Of a stretch of 9,751 nt of DNA, positions 4,748 to 9,751 are shown piece after piece. Source of the stretch: Candidatus Sumerlaeota bacterium. GTDB lineage: Bacteria; Sumerlaeota; Sumerlaeia; JADFCT01. How positions within the stretch are numbered: position 1 is the stretch's first letter; each line of letters starts with the position of its first letter. Under the pieces are notes generated by a model. That model did no database searches, was not told the DNA's origin, and was given only the letters and a program-made list of their open reading frames with translations. Position numbers and translations under genes: made by a program. The stretch covers positions 1-9,751 of the forward strand of contig JAPLSP010000673.1 of NCBI GenBank assembly GCA_026398575.1. Direction: 5' to 3'.

Positions 4748-7700
4748 TTATCGCCGCTTGAGAAAAATTTCTATGGACTCATCCCTTGTCTCGCCAATTT
4801 TCACGGCGAAATCCTTGACATAGGTAACGCAGCCTTCTGCTTCTATCGTCAGTCTCCAGGTTCCTTCCTGAAGGTCATGGAAGACGAACTGATCCTCCGA
4901 GGCGTATTCGCGCTGTCCGACAAAGGTCGGATAATCCCGGGGAGTGGCTTTATGCGGGACTACGCTCCGCGTCCCGCCGGGCCCTTCGAGAGTGATGCGG
5001 CTCGGCATTGCATGCTTCGGCGAGCCATTCGGCATCCTTACCATTCCGCCCAAGACGCCTTGCGGCGCCAGCGAGAGCGAAACGCCGTACGTCTCGCCCG
5101 CTTTCACGACTGCCACCGCCATTGCCGGATCGGCCTTCCACTTCGCTGCAAAGAAATACAGGCGGTGGGTTCCTTCGGCGAGCGGACCGATTTCCTGTTC
5201 GGACTTATCCACGTCCAACTGGAAGACGGACGATCCTGTCTGTTCATCCATCGCGCCCACGCCGGATCCGGGATTCTCCATGAGAAGCAGCACGCCGCAA
5301 TGGTCCGGACGAGGAATCGAAGCGGAAACAAACGACAGGCGAACGCGAACGGCGCCCATCGTCGGCAGGACGATCTCGCCCAAATCCTGGTCGTGGTCCA
5401 TATTATCGAGCGTGAAGACGCGTGGGATTTGAGTGGATTTGCTCTGATCTCCGTTGCTGAGCGTCAGATAATATTGGCCCATGAAACGGCCAATGAACGT
5501 CATCTCCCCGTTGGAGATAGGGGTTTCGCCACCCGAGCGGATTTGGAGCTGCTGGCTCTGGGGGTCCTCCGCGCCGGCGCCGATGAGCGAGATCACGGCA
5601 TTCGTGAAATTCGAGAGCCGATAGCGCGTATCTTTTTCCGGAAGAATCAGGCGCGCCTTGAGCTTGAATTCTTTCATAAAAATGAAGTCGTGCGTCGTTG
5701 CCCCCTTGATCTCGACTTTTTCCGTGAGTTTACCATCTCCGGAATTGGACGGGTAAATCGCTGCGGTATAGACGCCCTCTTTCAGGTTATACATCTGATA
5801 GGCGCCTTCCTCGTCTGTCTGGCAGGAACAAAAAGAATCGAGCGCGTCATCTCTTTTCTCCGGCTCAAGAATGATTCGCATTTCCTTCGCCGGCCTGCCG
5901 CCGGCGCCATAGACATGGCCTTTGAGAGAAGCGCCTTCGGACAACGAAACATGGATTTCTCCCACGTCCTGATCGGCGGCCAGATTGTCGAGCTGCAGCG
6001 CTTCTTTGGGGCGCAGCTGAATATTCTTCCCTCCGGGAAGCTCTGCGTTCGGAAACAGGAAATACTGGCCTTTGAAGCGCCCCCGGAAAACAATCTGGCC
6101 GCCTTGCATCTCACTGTTGTAGGTGTTGTAATCAATGCCTTTCTCCATCTCCCCGCTCGATGGCCGAGGGCTTCGCAAACCGGCGCCGCTGATCGTGGGC
6201 GTTTGCGAGGGATCCGCAATGCCATCGAAAACGATTCGGCATAAGAGTTTATGTTTCTCAGCCAGGATGAAATCATGCTGCGTCTCGCCTTTGACCTCGA
6301 CTTCCTCAGTATATCTGCCGCTCCGATACTCATTGTGACCGTAGAGTTCTACGGTATATCTGCCTTCCGGCAGATTCTCTATTCGATATTCGCCGTTCGG
6401 ATTGCTTCGGGCTGCGAACGTTGGAGATTCGTATGATTTGCCGGATCGGAGTGTGAGGCCGATGTCCGGACTGGGCGTCCCGTTTTTAAGGACGCGGCCA
6501 AAAAGAATCCCCGCGCCGCTATCAATCTTGATATCCACCGTTTTTTCTTCCGCCTCACCCAGACTGACGCTGACATGTTGACTGAAACCGGTTTCGCCGC
6601 TCGGACTATAGTCCACATTGAGTCCATAAGACCCGGGGACCAAATCGGCGATCCGGTAGAAGCCATCCTCATCGGTGTCGCTTGAGCGATCCGAAATTTC
6701 CTCAAAATCCCCGCCTAAACTGTCATTGGCTCCGTAATGCGAGATACGCGCTCCGGAGACCGGCTTCCCCTTGACGGTAACGGTTCCCTTGATGGCGCCG
6801 CTATGCCTGAGGCCAATCCGCAGCGCATGTACGCCGCCGTATCGCTCACGGTCTTCCGCCGGAATCAGAAGAGGACCAAAGGCGTTCGCCTTGATGATCA
6901 GAATTCCGGGATCATCCGATTCACGCAACGAAAAGACGCCGTCTTTGTCGGTCTGGGTCCGGATCGCTTCGTCTCTGTACCGGTAGCCATGCCTGCTGTC
7001 CCCTTCCGCCGGATACAGCGCCACCTGCGCTCCGGCGATCGGCGTTTGATCGGCGGCGGCGAAGATCGTTCCCTTGGTTTCGACGCCTTTCGATAGTTTG
7101 AACTCCACCGGCTTAGCCTGCGCTTCGGCTGCGCCCAGGATGTCTTTTTTCACCGCGGGCACAAAGCCTGAAGCGCGAACCGTGACGGCATATTTCATGT
7201 CTTGCTGCAAGTCGTAGATCGTAAAACAGCCATCGTCCGTGTTGACCAGCGACTCCGTGGGTTCGCGTTCCGGTCTGCCATCTGCCGAGTCCCATTTAAT
7301 GGAATAGGATTTGACGGGCGTCGCGGCGCCCTCTTCCACAACGCGCCCCTTGATGACGCCCGCTTCGCGCATGACAATGCGCGTCTCTTGATCCAGCGTC
7401 AGCTCTTTCATTGACTGCGTTGTCCAGCCCTTGCCCGATATTTTTGCCGGGAGTTTGACGCCCGGCAAATCCTCCAGCCGGAAGGCGCCGTCGTCGCCGG
7501 TACGGACGGATTTCGCATCCAGATACCTCCAGAGAGCATAGCTCTCATCGGCGGCTCTTTGGCTATGATCCAGGCGAACCTCCATATCCACCAGCGGCTC
7601 GTTCTTGGCGTTGACCACGACGCCGCCCACCCAATGCCCTTTCTCCATCGTCAGGTTCACTTCCCTGGGCGTCGGAGCGGCGCCGAGGCCGGGGTGATTA

Positions 7701-9349
7701 TTGACGGCGGGCGCATATCCTTGCGCGAATGCCACAAGGACTTTGTTCGCGCTGAGGGATTGGAGGCTTTGCGAACCTTGAAGCTCCCTCTTCAATTCCA
7801 GACGGTAGTTCCCATCTTCATTGGTCAGAGCCGGCGCCTCCGACTTAAGGTCAAACAATCTGCTCCAGTACACCTTGGCGCCGGCGATTGGCGCGCCTTC
7901 GGCGTTGGTGACGCGTCCCTGGAAAGCGATGGTAACTTCCGATTTGCTCGTTGGCTCGTCCGGGGCGCCCGGTTTCACGGCTTGCAGCGTGACGGTGAGT
8001 TCCGCGACGCGCGATCCGGCGACAAACGCGGGTGTGACGGATTCCTCCTTCATCCGATAGCCGGTCTTGATCACCGTGATCCTGGGAGGATTGGCAGCGC
8101 TGACCGATTCGATCCTGGCCTGTCCGTGCGCGTCGGTTTTTATCTTCTGCAGGCGATCGGGAGTATAATCATGGGCCATCTCCATGGACACATCCGCATC
8201 CGGCGCCGGAGCGCCTTCCTGCGTTTTGACGTTGAGCAAAATGGCGGCGCCGGGTTCGAGGGACAGATCGCACGCATTCTTCGCGCCGCCGATGATTTGC
8301 AGCGTCGTGATCTGTTCGACGTATCCTTTGGCCGCCGCCAGAACCGACAGGCGTCCGACGGGCAGTCCCGCCAGCTGAAAGGCGCCGTCCGCTCCGCTTG
8401 TGGCCGCGCGCCGGCTGTCCGCCGCAATGCCGGCGCCGAGGAAGCGCTGAATCTCGGCGTTGGCGATAGGCTGGCCGGTATCCCGGTTGCGCGCGAAGCC
8501 GCGCAGGGTAAGGCCGGGCCTGAGGATCAAATCATGCGGACCGCAACGCTCGGCTTCGTTCACCTTGACGTGCTGCGGTTCGCGGCCGTCGCTGTCGGAG
8601 ATCGCGGCGCCCAGCGAGGCGACCACTTGATGGTAGCCTTCCTTCAATCCCCCGATTTCATAAGCGCCGGCTTCGTCCGCCGTCGTTTCCATTTCGTCTT
8701 TGTCCACGATGCGCGCCAGAGCGCCGGAGGCGGGGCGCTTGTCTTCAAAGATGATTTTCCCAAAGATGGAAGCGCCTCGATCAACTTTCAGGACGAATTC
8801 TGTCTGCGGTGGGCAGTCGACATGCTTCTCATCCGGAATAATCAGCGGATGGCGGACGCGCGCATGGACGTTAGCCCAGGCTGCTGGAAACGTGACGAGC
8901 GCCACGCCGTTCGCATCGGTCCTGCCGGCGCCGCCAATTTCCCTGGTCGCACTGTGGCACTGCACAATGGTGACGGAGGTTCCGGCGACGCCTTCTCCCG
9001 TCTTTTTCCAGACCACCCGCACCTTCAGCTGTTTGAGATTGCCCGCGAGAATGGCCGCCGAGGTTGTGGCGGCGTCTTTTTTCGCCAGGCCGCCGGCGCC
9101 CTTGCTCTTTGATTTGTCGCCGTTCTGCGCGCCGGATGGGGATTTGCCGGAGAGGCTGGCGTCCTGCGCCGTTCCGGAGGTTGAGACGGCGCCGGCGCCT
9201 GAAGAACCGCCTGAGTGTGAAAGCCAGGCGGCCGAGCCAAAACTTTTGATCCAAACAAAAACAATGACCGTGGCGGCTGCGGCGGCCAAAGCCGCCATCA
9301 ACGCCAGAGTCCGAAACCGCGCTGCTCCCGATCTTCGATGCGAGAACAT
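4748..9349 (-). CDS. Giant membrane-anchored protein of repeated carboxypeptidase-regulatory-like beta-sandwich modules
   Basis: A 1533-residue protein starting at ATG 9349, with GGGAGG 7 bp upstream. Residues 1-14 are basic, 15-36 hydrophobic (ALMAALAAAAATVIVFVW), and 42-100 a Ser/Gly/Ala/Lys-rich linker, giving a type II membrane protein or uncleaved anchor with the body outside the cytoplasm. The rest is a chain of about 14 domains of 85-110 residues, most with the CarboxypepD_reg/CnaB-like pattern: G-x-V near the start, G-x-P-hydrophobic-x-G-A, then T-x-x-D/E-G-x-F/Y-x-I/L, then L-x-x-G-x-Y. Clear examples begin near 192, 278, 474, 570, 664, 755, 850, 946 and 1138. Two variant domains (about 1031-1135 and 1226-1330) share GRF-GQYYL-like and DN-DQDLGEI motifs. 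No protease, lyase or glycosidase domain is visible. Such modules are usually appendages or adhesion and carbohydrate-contact domains, so a scaffold or surface role is likely, but this is inference. Confidence 0.85.
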   Translation of the reverse strand: MFSHRRSGAARFRTLALMAALAAAAATVIVFVWIKSFGSAAWLSHSGGSSGAGAVSTSGTAQDASLSGKSPSGAQNGDKSKSKGAGGLAKKDAATTSAAILAGNLKQLKVRVVWKKTGEGVAGTSVTIVQCHSATREIGGAGRTDANGVALVTFPAAWANVHARVRHPLIIPDEKHVDCPPQTEFVLKVDRGASIFGKIIFEDKRPASGALARIVDKDEMETTADEAGAYEIGGLKEGYHQVVASLGAAISDSDGREPQHVKVNEAERCGPHDLILRPGLTLRGFARNRDTGQPIANAEIQRFLGAGIAADSRRAATSGADGAFQLAGLPVGRLSVLAAAKGYVEQITTLQIIGGAKNACDLSLEPGAAILLNVKTQEGAPAPDADVSMEMAHDYTPDRLQKIKTDAHGQARIESVSAANPPRITVIKTGYRMKEESVTPAFVAGSRVAELTVTLQAVKPGAPDEPTSKSEVTIAFQGRVTNAEGAPIAGAKVYWSRLFDLKSEAPALTNEDGNYRLELKRELQGSQSLQSLSANKVLVAFAQGYAPAVNNHPGLGAAPTPREVNLTMEKGHWVGGVVVNAKNEPLVDMEVRLDHSQRAADESYALWRYLDAKSVRTGDDGAFRLEDLPGVKLPAKISGKGWTTQSMKELTLDQETRIVMREAGVIKGRVVEEGAATPVKSYSIKWDSADGRPEREPTESLVNTDDGCFTIYDLQQDMKYAVTVRASGFVPAVKKDILGAAEAQAKPVEFKLSKGVETKGTIFAAADQTPIAGAQVALYPAEGDSRHGYRYRDEAIRTQTDKDGVFSLRESDDPGILIIKANAFGPLLIPAEDRERYGGVHALRIGLRHSGAIKGTVTVKGKPVSGARISHYGANDSLGGDFEEISDRSSDTDEDGFYRIADLVPGSYGLNVDYSPSGETGFSQHVSVSLGEAEEKTVDIKIDSGAGILFGRVLKNGTPSPDIGLTLRSGKSYESPTFAARSNPNGEYRIENLPEGRYTVELYGHNEYRSGRYTEEVEVKGETQHDFILAEKHKLLCRIVFDGIADPSQTPTISGAGLRSPRPSSGEMEKGIDYNTYNSEMQGGQIVFRGRFKGQYFLFPNAELPGGKNIQLRPKEALQLDNLAADQDVGEIHVSLSEGASLKGHVYGAGGRPAKEMRIILEPEKRDDALDSFCSCQTDEEGAYQMYNLKEGVYTAAIYPSNSGDGKLTEKVEIKGATTHDFIFMKEFKLKARLILPEKDTRYRLSNFTNAVISLIGAGAEDPQSQQLQIRSGGETPISNGEMTFIGRFMGQYYLTLSNGDQSKSTQIPRVFTLDNMDHDQDLGEIVLPTMGAVRVRLSFVSASIPRPDHCGVLLLMENPGSGVGAMDEQTGSSVFQLDVDKSEQEIGPLAEGTHRLYFFAAKWKADPAMAVAVVKAGETYGVSLSLAPQGVLGGMVRMPNGSPKHAMPSRITLEGPGGTRSVVPHKATPRDYPTFVGQREYASEDQFVFHDLQEGTWRLTIEAEGCVTYVKDFAVKIGETRDESIEIFLKRR
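5360..6517 (-). repeat. Internal tandem duplication of a two-domain unit in the modular protein
   Basis: Protein residues about 945-1135 and 1137-1330 have the same architecture: a standard regulatory-like beta-sandwich followed by a variant beta domain. Matching landmarks are VEVKGETQHDFILAEKHKLL against VEIKGATTHDFIFMKEFKLK, IVFRGRFKGQYFLF against MTFIGRFMGQYYLT, and DNLAADQDVGEIHV against DNMDHDQDLGEIVL. The copies are well diverged, so the duplication is old. Confidence 0.75.
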
Positions 9350-9356
9350 CCGGCGG

Positions 9357-9362
9357 CCTCCC
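9357..9362 (-). promoter_or_regulatory. Ribosome binding site of the modular protein gene
   Basis: GGGAGG on the minus strand lies 7 bp from ATG 9349 and fixes the start. No competing in-frame start with a comparable site was seen. Confidence 0.7.
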
Positions 9363-9388
9363 GCCTCGGATTAACAACGCAAAAGCAA

Positions 9389-9417
9389 TTTATCATATAT
9401 CCGGTGAACGAATGCAA
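9389..9417 (-). promoter_or_regulatory. Candidate sigma-70-type promoter for the modular protein gene
   Basis: On the minus strand TTGCAT (9417-9412) and GATAAA (9394-9389) are separated by 17 bp, in a locally AT-rich patch 40 bp upstream of the start codon. Matches to the consensus are 4 of 6 or better at each box. It is a prediction only. Confidence 0.35.
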
Positions 9418-9515
9418 GCGGTTATCAGGGTTCGCTTTCACCGCATCGGCCGCTGAAGGCGTCCATGCGCGCTCTTGAAATCATCGCAGGAATTAGCGCA
9501 TTTCTCCCCATGAGA

Positions 9516-9751
9516 TCAACCAATGGCCGCCAAAGTCTTGCCTTGATTAATGAGCGGCAGAATTTCGCTCATTGCTCTTTCATCCAATCGGTCGGATTCA
9601 ATTTCCAAGTCATAATGCGTTTGAAGATTCATCCAAAATTGCGCGCTCACGCCAAAGTATCGCTCAAGCCGCAAAGCCGTATTGGCAGTAATACCCTGAT
9701 CTTTCATCAATCTGGTTGCTCAATGGCCTTTTGCGAATCAGATGCAAGCCC
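9516..9751 (-). pseudogene. HigA-type (XRE family) antitoxin, frameshifted in its helix-turn-helix, partial at the window edge
   Basis: A minus-strand frame from 9710 to 9516 encodes GITANTALRLERYFG, VSAQFWMNLQTHYDLEIE and a tail ending LINQGKTLAAIG. The GIT-A-TALRL-RYFG-S-FW-NLQ-YDLE signature is that of the HigA/VapI antitoxins of HigBA modules, which bind their operator and neutralise a ribosome-dependent mRNA nuclease. The upstream part of the helix-turn-helix should precede GIT in the same frame, but an in-frame TGA lies only nine bases upstream of the TTG at 9710. HigA-like pieces appear in other frames (GLASDSQKAI near the edge; NQIDE just before 9710), which suggests at least one frameshift plus a small deletion. 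No HigB toxin is seen inside the window. A start at TTG 9710 giving a 64-residue protein is formally possible but would lack half of the DNA-binding fold. Confidence 0.6.

Noticed and set aside
7559..9112. 517-codon plus-strand ORF opposite the large modular protein gene
   Set aside because: It is antisense to a clear multi-domain protein, low in recognisable motifs, and explained by the GC-rich codon bias of the true strand. The same holds for the 455-codon ORF at 4877-6244.
1..9751. tRNA, rRNA or riboswitch
   Set aside because: No cloverleaf-like sequence, rRNA segment or known riboswitch core was noticed on either strand by reading; a covariance-model scan was not possible.

Overview
The window looks like a high-GC chromosomal segment of a Gram-negative, environmental bacterium. 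The mix of a neutral-ceramidase-like secreted hydrolase, a lipoprotein alpha/beta hydrolase and a very large carboxypeptidase-regulatory-domain protein, together with short minisatellite-like arrays, is reminiscent of Planctomycetes/Verrucomicrobia-type or related candidate-phylum genomes. The taxon cannot be fixed from the sequence alone and this is inference.

Left edge (1-about 960): a graveyard of defence and addiction genes. It holds the C-terminal tail of a larger protein, possibly a restriction-modification methylase; a ribbon-helix-helix antitoxin pseudogene on the minus strand with two compensating frameshifts; a KilA-N domain gene on the plus strand killed by an in-frame stop and cut off after the 'FDGIR' motif; three perfect palindromes of 22-28 bp that share the core TCGAATTCGA but have different matching arms; and an 8-codon ORF behind a strong ribosome binding site. 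A roughly 90-115 bp direct repeat brackets this module. Each repeat copy carries, on the minus strand, an antitoxin C-terminus followed directly by an intrinsic terminator.

Centre (985-4600): a secreted neutral/alkaline ceramidase-like hydrolase and a small membrane-anchored protein of unknown function lie on the plus strand, separated by an array of TGGAC boxes. A dienelactone-hydrolase-type esterase lipoprotein lies convergently on the minus strand. Its coding region contains three separate short tandem-repeat arrays (9, 15 and 7 bp units).

Right (4748-9349): one gene encodes a 1533-residue protein made of an N-terminal membrane anchor, a low-complexity linker and about 14 beta-sandwich modules with no visible catalytic domain. 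It has its own ribosome binding site and a candidate promoter. It lies upstream of, and in the same direction as, the esterase; a strong hairpin sits between them. At the right edge is a HigA-type antitoxin whose helix-turn-helix half is out of frame.

The most unusual elements are the covarying palindrome triplet at the end of the broken KilA-N gene, the duplicated antitoxin-tail/terminator repeat, and the large modular scaffold protein with an internally duplicated two-domain unit. No intact, clearly new multi-gene system could be demonstrated.
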